Made by a program: the position numbers and the translations under genes. From Rallus limicola (Eukaryota > Chordata > Aves > Gruiformes > Rallidae): a stretch of 64,000 bases of DNA. Positions 1-13,300 of the stretch are shown one piece after another (positions within the stretch are counted from its first letter, which is position 1; the number at the start of each line of letters is the position of its first letter). The notes under the pieces are model-generated. The model was not told where the DNA came from. It did not search any database and worked only from the letters and a program-made list of their open reading frames with translations. The stretch is taken from NCBI GenBank assembly GCA_022605955.1, contig JAKCOZ010000003.1:45720761-45784760 (forward strand), given 5' to 3'.

Positions 1-1087
1 AGATGAGAGTTGTCTTTGTGGATCCAGACAGAAGGAGATGGGATTAAATGTCCCGTTTGAGAAGTATGTTTTCAGAGGGTGATCCAGCCCTGGTGCCGTG
101 CCAGGTGACAGAAGCAGCAGAGCCAGGTGCCTGTCCTCTGCTTATTCCTCTGCACTCTTGAGCAGAAGGGCAAAGGCAGTCCAGAAGCAGTATGAAAATT
201 GGTGCTAAATCAGGCTTTAATCAGTTGCTTGTTTGTTGGGTTTTTTAAAAATAATAGGGTGTAGATAAGTCCTTTGAAGAATTAAATCTACTAGCCAGTT
301 CTCATGAGAGAAGAAGGTAGCTGGTGCACAATGGCCAAAGACACAGCACAGCTGCATGTGTGCCCTGCAGAGACCTGCTAAGGAAATCCTTTTAGCGATA
401 AGTTACTGCTCTGAACACCTCATTGCACAGTCGTTATGTTTTGCATCACACAGCACGGATGGTCTTTTAATGGAATAATGATCAAATTCGTAATGTTTGT
501 CTTAATTGTAAAAATTGTTGTGGTCCCTCCCTATCACCACCAGCAGGATTTTTTAATTTTATTTTTACATTGTATCCATTTCCTTGAATTGGATTTTCTT
601 TTAATCTTGGCTATCAATTTAGCATTTCAAGATTCACTGTTCTTATCCCCACTTGAATAGGATGTGTTTGCCACTTAGAGATCTTCTGCATGCAATGAGT
701 GGATGTATAATATGACCACTTATGAGTAGCCTGTTGAAAAATCTAAGTGCTGTTTGTACAGAGAAATGCACTGTATAGATACATTTTGTCAAAAGGAATC
801 AGTGCTTAGCAGTTCCTAAAATCTATTTGAATAATTTCAGTAGTTAGTACCTGTATTCCGTCTAAGAGCTGCACTGTTTCCAGTTTCTGTTGCTGTGCCC
901 TTTGGAGGCTCCAGACCCAAGTTTTTAATGCTGTGGCTAGTGGTATATTACTGTTCAGGTGCATATCTCATGCATCCTTCTATTTAATAGCAGCGGGGCT
1001 TGTGAGATAGCATAGGTTGCACAGATGGGTGTGCCAGAATTCCACATTCAAGATCTTCACAGCTAAGTCCCTTTTCTTTCTCTTCAG
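1..1087 (+). other. S100Z: S100Z intron (3' part of the last intron)
   Basis: This stretch precedes the last S100Z exon and ends in a pyrimidine-rich acceptor followed by AG at 1086-1087. I see no upstream S100 exon in it: the first EF-hand and the initiator Met should lie left of the window. Nothing else was recognised. Confidence 0.7.
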
Positions 1088-1246
1088 GGCCAAAAGGACC
1101 CCCTTCTCATTGATAAGATTATGAGAGACCTGGACTCCAATAAAGACAATGAAGTGGATTTTCATGAATTTGTCATTCTGGTTGCCACTTTGACTGTGGC
1201 ATGTAATGATTTCTTCGAAGACCAGCTAAAGAGAGAGGGATTTTAA
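1088..1246 (+). CDS. S100Z: S100Z, last coding exon (partial gene)
   Basis: S100 proteins are small dimeric EF-hand proteins that bind calcium and expose a surface for target proteins. This exon encodes the C-terminal 52 residues, starting GQKDPLL and ending REGF followed by TAA. It holds the canonical second EF-hand, a 12-residue loop DSNKDNEVDFHE with acidic or polar ligands at positions 1, 3, 5, 9 and 12. A conserved C-terminal helix with TVACNDFF follows. The NKDNEVDF and LTVACND segments are those of vertebrate S100Z, and the gene lies directly upstream of CRHBP as in other vertebrates, which separates it from other S100 paralogues. The acceptor AG is at 1086-1087 and the frame is taken as phase 0, giving Gly as the first residue. 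The pseudo-EF-hand half of the protein is outside the window. Confidence 0.9.
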   Translation, partial: GQKDPLLIDKIMRDLDSNKDNEVDFHEFVILVATLTVACNDFFEDQLKREGF

Positions 1247-2430
1247 AAAAAGCTCAATACGGTCATCCTCCTGGCCACAAATGCAAGCAAAGCACACCTA
1301 GATAGGTAGCCCTCATCAGGGTTTAGCAAATGCAAACTGTCATCTCTCCAACTGTTACTGCTGTAAGACACTTTGGGAGAAGATCAGCATCTGGGGTAAG
1401 CTGGGCTAAAGCCAGTTTACACTACCTGAGGTCTGGCTTTTCATATTTTCAGTCTTTGCGCTGCATGCATCTGTAACACGCATTCACCAGTTGCCCAGGT
1501 CAAGGGCTTGGGTTAACAGACTGTTTGGCAGGAGTCAAGACATTTCTTAAATGTCAGTGGCAGGTAAAAGCCACAGAAATGCTACTTAGATGCTTTCCAA
1601 ATTCGAAGATTTGGAATGAGGCACAAACCCCACAATTTAGTTTTCAGTCATTATGTAACTACTGTATTTTTGCAGTTCGAAAAGAGCAGCTTGCTCTTCA
1701 CTCAGCTCTGCTTATTCTAAGGCCCTTTTCAGATGCTGCTCTGTACCTCCCCGCACTCTCATGTTTCAGATGTGCTCACAGCTGTCTCCTGCTGCCTGAG
1801 CAGACAGTACCACTTGCCATTGTTATGGGTTCCTTCTCCGCACTCCCCAGCTTCAATTTTGTTGTGTTGGCACTACTGCATCCCAGTAGTCCACCTCTTC
1901 ACTCAGCATAAATTAATTTATTCATATGATAAATTATTCAAATACGTAGAAGATTTAGTTAGCAAACTGCTCTGGGGGCTGATGGAAGGACTGGATCTTC
2001 AGGGGAAATGTAGATGCTTTCTGCTTTCACTATTCTGGCACCCTTAAGAGGAGTGTTTTTAGAGGACCACTTGTGGAGGATTTAATGATGGGATTCCAGG
2101 GTGCAGCTTTGTAATGTGAGTCATCTTACAGAACAATGATTTAATCTCGTGATGATCTAACCCACGGCATGGACGTGGTGCAAAAGGAGCAGTGGGACCC
2201 AATGGCCAGGCATGGAGACAGTATGACAATCCCTTTCAGAGTTAACCTGGTCTTGGGTTGAGTTAAGGGTACTTCTACACTTCTATTTGAATTAAGCATA
2301 CTTCGAATGCCCTGAAAATTCTAGATGGCAGGATGCTGTGGCTTTTTTTCTTGCACTGAGAGGTCTCTTTGTTCCTCATTGTTTTACTGGCAACTTCAAA
2401 CTGTAATAAAAGGTGTCTGAATTAAATGAA
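1247..2430 (+). other. S100Z: S100Z 3' untranslated region
   Basis: Non-coding sequence follows the S100Z stop codon. AATAAA signals occur at 2405-2410 and 2455-2460 and could end the transcript near 2.43 or 2.48 kb. The exact cleavage site is inferred. ORFs within this stretch show no recognisable protein. Confidence 0.55.
2405..2410 (+). terminator. Poly(A) signal AATAAA, probable for S100Z
   Basis: A canonical hexamer about 1.16 kb after the S100Z stop codon, followed by a second AATAAA at 2455-2460. Placement is by motif only. Confidence 0.45.
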
Positions 2431-5059
2431 CATTTTCTGTTTATCTAAGAGGTTAATAAAAAAACCCACACACACCAGTGAAGATCTGCCCTGCTAGGCA
2501 ACACTGGGGCAATGCATTTCACTTGCCTTTCCCCCCCACACACTGGACATCACTCAGTAAAGACTATAAAATTTGTATAAACCCATGTATCATTAAGAAG
2601 ATGTAATTTATCATAACAGGGGGATTCTATAGGGTCTAGTAAATATGAGACAGTCTAGTAAGTATGAGAAGGGGCAGCAGCATCCTGAGAAAGGGACCAC
2701 CATTACCATATCCCAGAGGAAAATGAGACTTTGAGGTTGCAGCAGAATCACAATGTGCTGCCCCTTTAACTTGGCAGTGACAGAAACTACGTCAGATTCA
2801 CAGAGGATCTTCTAGGGGAACATGGCAAAAAGCATTAAAGTAAAAACAATGACAGTTGCACAACTTTTTCCCCCCTTGCAATGTCAAGCAGCTCAGTATC
2901 ATTGCAGCTGTTGGACCAGAATGGCAGGACTATCAGCCAGAATAAGACTGTTTTTATGGTCCCCACATAGGTCCTGCAGAGTGTTGCTGCAGCCTTTCCC
3001 CTTTCCCCGTCCTCCAAGGGACAGGGGAAAAAAGACCCTTAACACTTCAAACCCAAGCGAAAAGGAGTAGGATTGTCCCAGGAAAGACCAGTTTCTTAGT
3101 TACAACTTTTGAGCAAGAGGCTTTTTGGAAACAAGATCCAGAAAGATCATAAACCCTCTGCTCATCCCTGATAAGGCCCTGGACACGTAGCAGGCCGTGT
3201 GCCAGGCAGAATTATACTAAGTCACAGCTGGCGGCAGCAAAATTCCCTGGGGTCAGGCAGTGAGAGCTGCTGTGATGGAGAGGGTCAGTGGAGCCATCTC
3301 ATCAGCTGCATTTACTAGGGATTGAGCGCAGCCTAATTCCTCTATGGAAGGGGCTCACTTGCACATGAGCTATGGGTGAATCAGATGAGAATGACTCAAA
3401 TGATCTTTATTCCAACAAGCTTTATAAAATCTCATAAATCACCCTTCTCGGCTTGACTGGTTAGATTGTTATTGTTGGTGGTTTAACTACAAGGACAACT
3501 GTTAAACTCTATCAGCTTTAAAGAAGAAACGTTTTGGCACAAAGACTAGAGACCATGCAGAAAGGGAAGTAAATGCTACAAAGCACATTAAGATGCTTAT
3601 AAATACAAAGCCTTGGTACAATTTGGGGTCCTCAGGAAAGGAACTTGCCATCCTATTCTTGAGCTGAGAGCTAACCCACTGCACCAGCGGGTTTTTCCTC
3701 TGCCATTCCTCTCCCACAGGAGCCAGCTAGCACTGTGCTAGTAGACACCACTTCCAAGGAAGATACCTGGTGATCACCTGGAATTTTTTAATTCGCTCTA
3801 AACCAGAAAAATCTGTGAGCTATGCTCTTTTCCATAAGCAATCCTCAGGAAGGAGAGCTGCATTGAAGACACTTACACTGGCTGTTACACAAACACCACC
3901 TTGCACAGCCTACCTCCCTACGGCCACTTTAACCTCCAGATGTGAACATTTTGTTTTTAGCTTCTCTTAGAAGGGAAAAAATTCTCCTTCGAACACGAAG
4001 GAGGTGTTTTTTCCCCTCATTGTTTGCTGACACTTTTCCTGCGTTGAGTTTGCCTGCAGTTCATGAATCTGGGAAGCACTTTGAAGTTTTATGTACAGAG
4101 GAAGTTCGCTGTGTAGCTTTCTCCAAAGTCTCCCAGCTTTAGGAGTGATGTCTAATTACAGGCATTTTATTCATTTGTGTTACGACTGTCTGAAAATATG
4201 ATAGAAAATTGAACACCACAATATGGCCTAATATTTTCAAGTTACATTAAAGACCAATAAATATGCAGCAAAGCCAGACAAGATCTTTTCTAGCTATTGT
4301 AAAGTTGTTTTGCCTGACATCTAAAGAGCAGATTTTCAGAAGATAAATTATATTATCTTGAAAGCCTCAGCCTCTTCCATTTTCTTTCACTTCAATTCAA
4401 AAGAGACTTTAAGTGCCAGTGCAACTGGGTACCTGAAACTTGATGCACTATTGGTAAATAAATTTATAACCTCTTCAGATTCAGTATCCAACTACAGACA
4501 TCGAAGAGCTGCCTGTGATACCAGCCTGATGACAAGTGCTTTGCAATGAAGCTCTAACTTACCAGCTAGGTCCTCTATGAAGGCGCCACCTTTTTCACTG
4601 TCTATCAGTGTAGAAGGTGTTAAGCACAATGGGATAATAATCATTCTACAACATTAGTTCCTCCTCATAAAGATGAGGAACAAAAATTTTCTGGGGTTGT
4701 GAGAGAAAAGTGAGGAGATCCCCAACAGGACAGATGATGTTTTCAGCAGCCAGAAATGGCAGTAACTGCTTTCCACCAAATGCCACTTGAGAAAGCACTG
4801 AAAGTTATTGGCAGTGACAATTTTATATTTGCGTGTATGTTGTAGTTTTGCATGGCTGGGTTCTGGTGGATGAGGGGGGAGGGCTGCAGGGGTGGCTTCT
4901 GCAAGAAGCCACCAGAAGCTCTTTGCAGGCCTGAGAGAGTAAACACCAGCTGGCTCAAGGCCACAGTCGTTACTGACCAAGGCTAAGCCCATCAGTGATG
5001 GTCACAGCACCTCTGGGAATCACATTAAGAAGAAAAAAGTGCCATCAGCTGCTTTTTGC
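2431..5059. other. Intergenic, nothing recognised
   Basis: Between the S100Z 3'UTR and the first LTR fragment I see no exon-like coding segment, no CR1 3' end and no tandem array. ORFs here are short and unlike known proteins. Confidence 0.5.
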
Positions 5060-5370
5060 CACCAGAGAAGGGAGTGAGAACATGTAAGAAACTGTGCGGC
5101 ACCAAGGCCAGGGAAGAAGTGTGGGGGCGGGGTGGGGGGCACTCCAGGTGCTGGAGAGAAAGATGACCCTGCAGCCTGTGGAGAAGACCATGGTGGAGAA
5201 TGTGTACCCCCCTCAGACCATGGATGATGATGGGGAGCAGAGATCCCAGATACAGCCCATGGAGGACCTCATGCCAGAGCGAGTGGAGACACCTGAAGGA
5301 TGCTGTGACCCCATGGGAAGCCTGCATTGGAGCAGCTCCTGGCCGCAAAGCCTGCAAATCTGATGCTGCC
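5060..5370 (+). mobile_element. Fragment of an avian ERVL-type LTR (5' part)
   Basis: The segment has the imperfectly repeated wording typical of a common avian LTR family: a GCACCAAGGCCAGG-like start, a CACTCCAGGTGCTGGAG block, then runs built on 'cagcc(c/t)(a/g)tgg' and 'ggagcag' units (for example CAGCCCATGGAGGACC and CCATGGGAAGCCTGCATTGG). The same wording recurs in the longer copy at 59215-60007. Short ORFs through it on both strands are by-products of the repeat. Family assignment is from memory of avian repeats, so the superfamily label is tentative. Confidence 0.55.
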
Positions 5371-7309
5371 CTTGCATGGATGCCTTGAACACATGAAGTA
5401 TCTGTGTTAACCTGCACTGGTTGGCAAAGGAAATCCAGCATCTCCAAAGGCTGTCACAACTGCTGGGCAGGCACAGATCAGTGCAGGCAGCATGTGCAAT
5501 ACAGTCCAGAGCTACTCAGGGCAACACAACAGTACAGCACTTTGACATGCCTTCCTGTTTGGTCTGTCAAATCTGGATGGGGCTGCCTTTCAAACCCCAG
5601 TCAATATTAGTGCATTTACCTCTCACCCTTGACACTCCGATGCACAGACTGGCAAACTCCCTGGGCTCTCAGCACACTGCCTGCTATGCTCAGCCATGTG
5701 TGTTTCCCTTAGCAAAGCATGTATTTCCTCCCAGGACAAAGACTCAGGGGGCTTCTCTGGCACGGCAATGACTGCCATGGGTACATGGCCACAGCAACGC
5801 TGTGAGTGTGCGCAGACTGCGTGGGATAGACCATATTATCTCAAAACCTAGTGGAGGTATCTCAGTGAAGCACGGTTTCATGACATCTCAAGCTGCCAAG
5901 GAATTAAGGCTGTGGTACAGACAGGACAGAAGAAGGGGGACAAGAGCTCTCCTGTAGCAACAGAGATCCAACCTGTCTATCTGAGGAAAAGCCCCTTTCC
6001 AGGGTTCATGCTGCAGCATAAAGTGGAGCATGTCCAGAAGGGAAACATTTAGGGACAGCCATCATCCATCATGCCAGCAGAGCAGCACAGAGAAAACATT
6101 CACCTCCTCTCTAATTTCAGCTCTGAAGAAGTTGGGTAAAAGGTCAAACACAAAACTTGCCTCTGAAATCAGAACAATCTATATAAAGGTTTTTGACTGG
6201 CAGAAAGATTTGTTAGAATGTGATGTGACATCATGTGCATGTCTAATAAGGGTTTTGATTGACAGGCCAACAATTATTAAAAGTGTCTTAAGGGATAATT
6301 AAGCCTATGGAATGGCACAGTATTATCTGAAGAAAAAAGGGGTCACATCTTCAATTTTATCTTTCCCTTGCCACATGATACGGCATGAGACAGAATGTTT
6401 CATTTATGGGCTGGTAATCTGTTTTCTAAGCTAGCTCCATCCATGCTCTGCCTTCTGTCTTGGAGTATGGTGGACTATGTGCCCTGGGCAGCCATCAGAG
6501 AGGGTGCATGACTCAACTTCACCAGAAACATTAAAAAAAACCCCAGCAACAACAAAAAATCCCAAACCAACCAACCAAAAAAAAAACCCACCAGAAAAAC
6601 TTGTCCTTTAAAAATACCAACTCTCAGCCACCTGCAATCAGTTGTGTACAAGGGACAACTCCCAAGGAAGAGAACTGCAGCTGCATCCACTTACTTTGCC
6701 TTCGCAAGTAGATTCTCAGATGATGTAAAATGACAGAGCCTATTGCACTTAGTGGCATAATTCTGTAACAGCTGAGGACATGTGCTTGAGACTTCAAATT
6801 AGCCTTCAATGGAAAGCTGTGTTTCTGGTTGGCTAAATAAGGACATGTCTGTAAAACTGTAAAAGTTGCAGCAAGGCAGTTAAGTGGAAGACATGAGGAG
6901 TGGTTGCTTGGAGCACAAGTATTTGGGGGAAAATTAGTGGAAAATGTTCCTGTCATACATCTGTTTTAAATTCTAAGTTGTCCTCTCAGGTCTTGGTTGA
7001 CTTCATGGGTTGCATAGCAAATTGCCATAGTGTTTTAAAGCAGAGACTTGATTCTACATTCTCAGTGTCTGCATGGACCCAGAAAAGTGCTAGAAACTGA
7101 AATTTCAGCAGGAAAAAAACTATGGGTGAGCATGTTGCAAAGAGCAGAAAAGAACTGAACCACCCAGAGCATTTGTTAAGGTTGAGTAGTTGAGAATGCT
7201 GCAGAAAGATTCAGGTTCTCCAGTTTGAGCTGGGAGTGTGGAGTGGCAGCACAAAACCCTGTGGCTGGACAAATACAAAGTTGGAGAGCTCCATCCCATT
7301 AAATCATTA
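5371..7309. other. Intergenic between two LTR fragments
   Basis: No gene seen. An A/C-rich low-complexity tract (AAAAAACCCC, CAACAACAAAA and CCAACCAACC words) lies at about 6528-6601. The ORF at 6030-6302 has no family resemblance. Confidence 0.45.
6528..6601. repeat. A/C-rich low-complexity tract
   Basis: About 75 bases made almost only of A and C, with tandem CCAA units and runs of eight to ten A. It may be a decayed poly(A) or simple-repeat tail. Confidence 0.6.
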
Positions 7310-7576
7310 ATGTGATGAAGAGGTGGGTGGGTGTTTTTAAAATTTGGGTTTATTTCCACACTACTTGGTTCTGATTTGATTTGTAACAAATTAAATGAAT
7401 TTTTCCCAGTTGAGTCTGTTTTGCCCATAATGGTAATTGTTGAAGTGATCTCTCCGTTTCCTTATGTCAACCCACGAGCCTTTTGTTAAATCTTCTGTTC
7501 CTCTGTCCAGCTGAGGAGGGCAGCGGTAGAATGGCTTTGGGGTCAGGTGGTCTCCAGCCAAGGTCAGCCAACTACA
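7310..7576 (+). mobile_element. Fragment of an avian ERVL-type LTR (3' part)
   Basis: This is the 3' end of the same LTR family as 5060-5370 and 59215-60007. It contains TTTTTAAAATTTGGG, the AT-rich segment ending in TTAAATGAATTTTTCCC, then GTTGAGTCTGTTTTGCCC, a GTGATCTCTCC block, CCCACGAGCCTTTT, and CTGTCCAGCTGAGGAGGG. It ends near CCAGCCAAGGTCAGCCAACTACA, a close relative of the terminus of the intron copy at 59990-60007. No internal retroviral gene is visible nearby. It may be the other half of the element at 5060. Confidence 0.6.
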
Positions 7577-9934
7577 CTGATCAAACTGTTTGGCACTACA
7601 GCTCGTATGGTACTGAGGATAACTGGCAAGAAATCACAGGCATGTGAAAAATGAAGGACAAAGCAGTAGGAGCAGTTGAAAGGATAAATATACCATTACA
7701 CAGGGTATGCTTGCATCTCTTATCTGACTCATATTGACTTAGGTTGAATTGTGTAACACTCCACAGTGTTTCTGAAATGGGGCCCATTACTGTGCTGCCT
7801 AACACTACCAAAGACAATCATGTTGAATCACAGTTTTTTCCCAGATGAGAAAGTCTCAATCATGGAGATAGTCACTTAAGCCAAGAAATACTTATCCTTG
7901 GATAGGAAAAATACCTTAAAATGTCACTTATTAAAGTGGTGTTTTGTCAAAGACAAAGTTTGTTCTTCGCAGTGACCCACATCTAACTAGTTCTGGAACG
8001 TGACGTATGTGAGTACTCAGATTTGTTGATACATATAAAAGTTATGTTTTGTATAATAAAAGTATCTCAGCTTTGAAAATAAAGTGACAAATGTTCTAGG
8101 AGACAGCTGCAGCACCATGTCTGCAGAGCCAGCCCAGGACCTGACCTGGGCCCCAAGGGATATGCCTGCAAGCAAATTCTACCTGTGATAACTGTGCCAT
8201 GTTTTCAAATGAGATTTCTCTTCTGGACTAGGACTAATCAGAGCAGCCACTGAAGCCAGCAAACACAACCCAGAGACATGGACCAAAGGAGGCATCAACA
8301 AGGTCCCTTGCCTGGGAGCCATGCTGCTACACATGTGTGGCTCAGGTCTTCCTGCACAAGCCCTTGAGATGGGAGGTATCACGTGGGGAATCCACAGAAG
8401 AGGCAGTCCCAGGCTAAAACTAGATGCCTCTCCTAACACCAGAGCAAAAGCACACACCTTTGCAATCGCACCCTCCCACATCCTACCTTCCTGAGAGAAA
8501 ACTTTTCTCTGCTCCCACTTCTCGGCCCTGACTGCTTTGTGTAGATGCTGGGTTGAGTCACAGACAGAGCTGGTAGTGATAAGCGCCCACAGGGTAATCT
8601 GTGTCTGAATAGAATGTTTGCTTGATTATTTGTAACCTGCTAAACTGCAAGCTTCACAGTCCATGCTCTTATTCAATGCCATAAATAGTGTTAATGCAAC
8701 ACTTATCATCAAGCCTGCATGATGCTGATAGGCTTTCAGTTCATAAATCACATGCGTTTGTCATTTCTCTAAACCATTCAACATGACAAATCACACATCT
8801 CTTGTGTCAAACTGCCCTTAGTTAACAAGCTACCCTTACTTCACCTTAGGGAAAGTTCAGCTTTATTTAAAGAAAATTTAGACACACACAAAGAAGTAAG
8901 AGAAGTGTCATAACAGAGAGATGTATGGCAAGGCTTGGAAGAGGCTTGTCATACCCAGCACAGAGCTGGAGAAGATGGGCAGTGACAGAAGTCAATGATG
9001 GAGAGGCCCACTGACCACCGAGGAAGGAGTCCAGAGCCCAGGCTGGATCATGGATTCTCAGGAAACCTGCCTCATGCTGAAACCGATATAAAAGTAAAGG
9101 AACAAAGCACAAAAGGTGATCTCAGAATTAGTGTTTCTGCTGCTGGGAATACTCTCCTTCAGTCGATAACCGATTCTGATTGGGTTCCTGTAAAAGGAAC
9201 ATATTAACTATTGACAGGGAAAATTTAGCTACATTAGATGCATTTAACTCTACATTTCTTATTGTATGCCCATAACCCAGACACTTAAACTGTGTTTCCA
9301 GTTGTCAGCTGATGCTTTTTGTAGAACGGGTGGTTGCCAATCGATAACTGCCATGGCAACACTCAAACTCACGTCTCATGTGCCACCAACAGTCTCCAAA
9401 TGTAGCCATGATCACAGCCACAGTTATGGTCCCGAGTGATTCAGCAGCCACTGTTTGGGTCCTTCAGATGATGGCAGCTTTGAAGATATAAATAAGCACC
9501 ACATATATTTTTTCTGGGTTTGCATCACAGATTGCCTCTTGACTGGGTCCTGGGCAGGCCAGTGATCCACTGCAGTGGAATGAGGTGGTGAGCATGTGTG
9601 CTGCATACACAGAACAATTTGGCGGCAGGCATCTTGATAGTTAATTTGTCCTTGTCAGCAACGATAACATAAAGCGTGGTATAACCTCTTAGTGGAGAAG
9701 GGACCTGATGGTTACTGATGGGATGTTGGTCTCTCAGGACCAACATGAAGAATTCAGTAACAGTCTGCAAGTCCCAAGTATGGATTTAGTTACCTCAGTG
9801 TTTTCTGTGCTTATGGGATGAAGGAACCAGACCAGAAGCAGGAACTCCACACTCATTAGGTTCTAGCTTCTTGTTCTCTTAGTTTTCGAAGCAAAGTCTT
9901 TTGTGTGAGCCTCTTCCCTGGAAAGAGTTGAGTG
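7577..9934. other. Intergenic, nothing recognised
   Basis: No exon, CR1 copy or array was identified. A near-palindromic X-box-like word, ACTGCCATGGCAAC, sits at 9347-9360; see findings. Confidence 0.45.
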
Positions 9935-10370
9935 GAGGTCTACAAAGATGAATAAAGAAATGAACTATTTCACCTATGAGGAATGGCTGAGTGAGCTGGG
10001 GCTGTTCAGCCGTGAGAAAAGAAGACTAATAGGGAATCTGATTAATGTTCATAAATATTTTAAGTGTGGGACACAGGGGGAAATGGCCAGCCCCTTTTCA
10101 GTGGTCTGTGGGGACAGGACAAGGGGCAATGGCTGCAAGTGAGAGCACAGGAAGTTCCACACCAACATGTGGAAGAACTTTCACACAGTGAAAGTGACAG
10201 AGCACTGGCACAGGCTGCCCAGGGGGTTGGGGAGTCTCCATCTCTGGAGATATTCAAGACCTGTCTGGACACCTATCTGTGTGACCTGTCCTAAGGAACC
10301 TGCTTTGGCAGGGGGGTGGACTCGATCTCTGGAGGTCCCTTTCAACCCCTACAATTCTGTGATTCTATGA
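9935..10370 (+). mobile_element. CR1 LINE, 5'-truncated, + strand
   Basis: The 3' end of a CR1 element. It has the end of ORF2 followed by the family's conserved 3' wording: GAGCTGGGGCTGTTCAGCC, GGACAAGGGGCAATGG, CACTGGCACAGGCTGCCCAG, CTGGAGATATTCAAGACCTG, TGGACTCGATCTCTGGAGG. It ends in the diagnostic terminal repeat ATTCTGTGATTCTATGA. Like nearly all CR1 copies it is 5'-truncated and lacks a poly(A) tail. Confidence 0.93.
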
Positions 10371-13300
10371 TAAGGTTTCCTAATGACCTTGAGGGCTGCA
10401 ATTTGCTGTACAGTCTTGTCTTTGCTTCCTCTTCTGTGGTGTTACTTCAGAACAATAATTGATGGCTGGGATGCAGTTTAGCAAGAATAGAACTAAAAAC
10501 TTAGCCCTCACCGTAGCATTCGTGATGCTTTAGAGCCACTTGATTTCTTTCTCACCTTAATCTGAGACAACAGATCCCACTGCTCAAGAATAATGTAGCG
10601 AAGGATTTGCAACCAGCTGAATGGTATACACGTATAATAAAATACAAGCGATGTGCAGTGATACCCTACCCTGCAAAGACACAGACATCAATGAGAGACC
10701 TGCATCCACATGACAGAAAGTGAGGACTAGCTATTACTATGTGTCAAGCACCATGGGCAAATGGAAAAGGTAATCCCTGAATTAATTCTGAGTTACAGAG
10801 GGGACGAGAACAAGGGAAGTAAATGTAGCTCAGCACAATGTTTAGCAGCTGATATGGTAGGAAGTTTAAAATCCAGACAGACTTCTCATACTATGCAGTA
10901 CCCCACACAGCATCTTTTCATCCAACACTGAGCAGAGGTGGGAAATTGGCATCAGCTGCTGAAGATAGAGTGCCCAAGACAGAAGTCCCCGTTGCTCAAG
11001 CAGTTGGTGCTGTAGGACTGCACACTCACTTCTATTCCTATCAGTTTAAGAAACTACTAATCTCAGACAAGCAGATGGACCCCGGTAGGACATGAAGCAG
11101 CCAGGCTGCTCCTTGTGGCATGGGGTCAGAGCCTACATGGAATTGTGTCTATACAGGAAGATTAACTGTTGTTTAAGGTGTCCAGCTTGGTCTGCTTTGG
11201 CTACCTGTGCCAGCTGCAGCTGAGAAGGGAAGAGCTCCAGAAGGGGAGAAACAGTGGGTTTAAAATATGGCCTGAACCAAAAGATTGCAGTTTTCAACAA
11301 GCAGCTGGCAGGAGGTCCAGGAGCTGTGGTTTGTACAGGTTCTCCACAGTCAGCAAGCACCAAGGTTCCTCCCTGGGGTGAGACTTGCTGCAGGCAAAAT
11401 TTCCATGTTGACTGGAGGGAATGGGGCCCATAGCCCACAGTGTGTTTGTGGTGAAGTGAATGCTGAAATAAAACAATCTTTTGCAGGAATTAAAGCATGG
11501 GAAAGTGTTGTGTTAGTGAGATGAGCACTCAAGAGACCCTGTTGGAGAGCAGAATGGGTTCACCTGTCCTCCTCATCACGGAGGATCCCTATGGAGTATC
11601 TGTAGCTCAAGCATTGCTCAGTAAGAAATCTCACTACCAAGAGCATCATCCACAATCTTCCTGTGCCAGCTACCTCACCTTGGAGGAGAAGAAACTACAT
11701 TTACTACCTGTATTATAGCACAGAGCATTGCTTGATCACCACGGGGGAGGGTAAATGGGGTTTGCTTAACTACTCCTTTTATTCAGCTGCGTGTTCTCCA
11801 CCTCTCAGCACAGCTGGGATCTCTTCTCTGCTATAATAGCTGACAAGACACCTACGAGTTCTGAGCATGAAGCAGAGGATTTCCACGGTGGGGCAGGCGG
11901 GTCCTCCTAAGCACATAGCTGAACGGCCTAGAAAACCCGCCCACAAGCACTGCTTTAACAACCTGAGGCTCTGCAAAGACTGGTGTGCCCCAGTGGTATC
12001 CCCCTGTGCCAGAGCAGAGTGGGTAATACCCTGCACGCAGCCCAGCCTCTCACCAGGATGACAGCATCCAGTCGCTTTGGCAGAGGGAAAGGGGCTGTTC
12101 CCAGGGTGAGCTACAGCTGCAAGCAGAGTCAAGGTGTCATAGCATGAGATCAAACAGACTGCTTATCCCCTAGCAGGATAAAACTGGGAATGTGTTTCAG
12201 TGTGCTACATAATTTGATATTAATGAAAAGAATTGTCCTAAAAAGGGTTAACACCACTCAGCCCCATGAAAGAAAAATGACACCTTCCTCCTTTACCCAA
12301 GGGTTTGTATCGCATTGAAGGTGCTTTCCCTTTCTGAAATGCTGCAGGGGTGCTTTGAACCCTGTTTAAACCACTGATTTTTCTTTGCTTTGTTAGTGCA
12401 ATCTCATCTGAGGAGACCAGTCTCTGTCATTGGCATTAAATAGAAGCAGCATCGGATCAGGCAAAGAGAGGCACAGAGGGGAAGGGGACCTGTAACACCC
12501 TGTACACAAGTACTGAGCGGGGAGGCAAGCCCCCATCCTCTCTCACCCTCTGACACCTGGGATGTAGAGCTGGGAGATAAGCCCCTCTCTTTCCCCCATC
12601 ACTGGTCCCATTTTGAGCATCCCAGTCTCCATGTAATCCAGGCATGGAGGCACTGCAACACAGGGCATGGCCACTGACAGCAGCTGCACTTCTCTGTGGG
12701 TCCCTATTACCATCCCAAACACTTGGCTGCTGAGGGAGGCCTTGTTTGAGGACACATGGCATTACCTCAAGCACTGGGAGTTTTGCAATGAGGCTGGGAA
12801 GGATGTCATTGTGCTTCATCAGCTCCTGCTGAGCCCAGAGCCAAAATGCAAAGCAGATGATGCAGAGAAGATTACAGGTTTCCCTAGTACCTCTGGTAAA
12901 ACCAAGCTCCACATCCCCAGCAAAGGGTGTCTGAGTTTAGCTTTTGCACTGTTGTGCAGAATGTTAAGGCTCCTAGCAAACTTTTGCAGGTGTTACATAG
13001 AGAAATGCAAAGCTGCTCTAGGTCCCATGTGAGTAAGAAATTGCCACAGATGTGGAAGTAGCTTCTATCCTCCCTACCACCATCTGGTGGTTGGAGGAGG
13101 ACAGTCCCCACATCTCATCTGCCAGGATGGCTTCCAGACTCTGGGGCTACCTGCTTGTCTGGGCACCTCCACCGGCAAATGCAGTGCTAGCCCAGACCTT
13201 GGCTATTCGTGGGGAAGTGTTTAAAATATGTTGACATCACTGTTGGTACACTTCATTCTGAGCAGATCACCTCACAAATAGTTTAACAGACAGATATATT

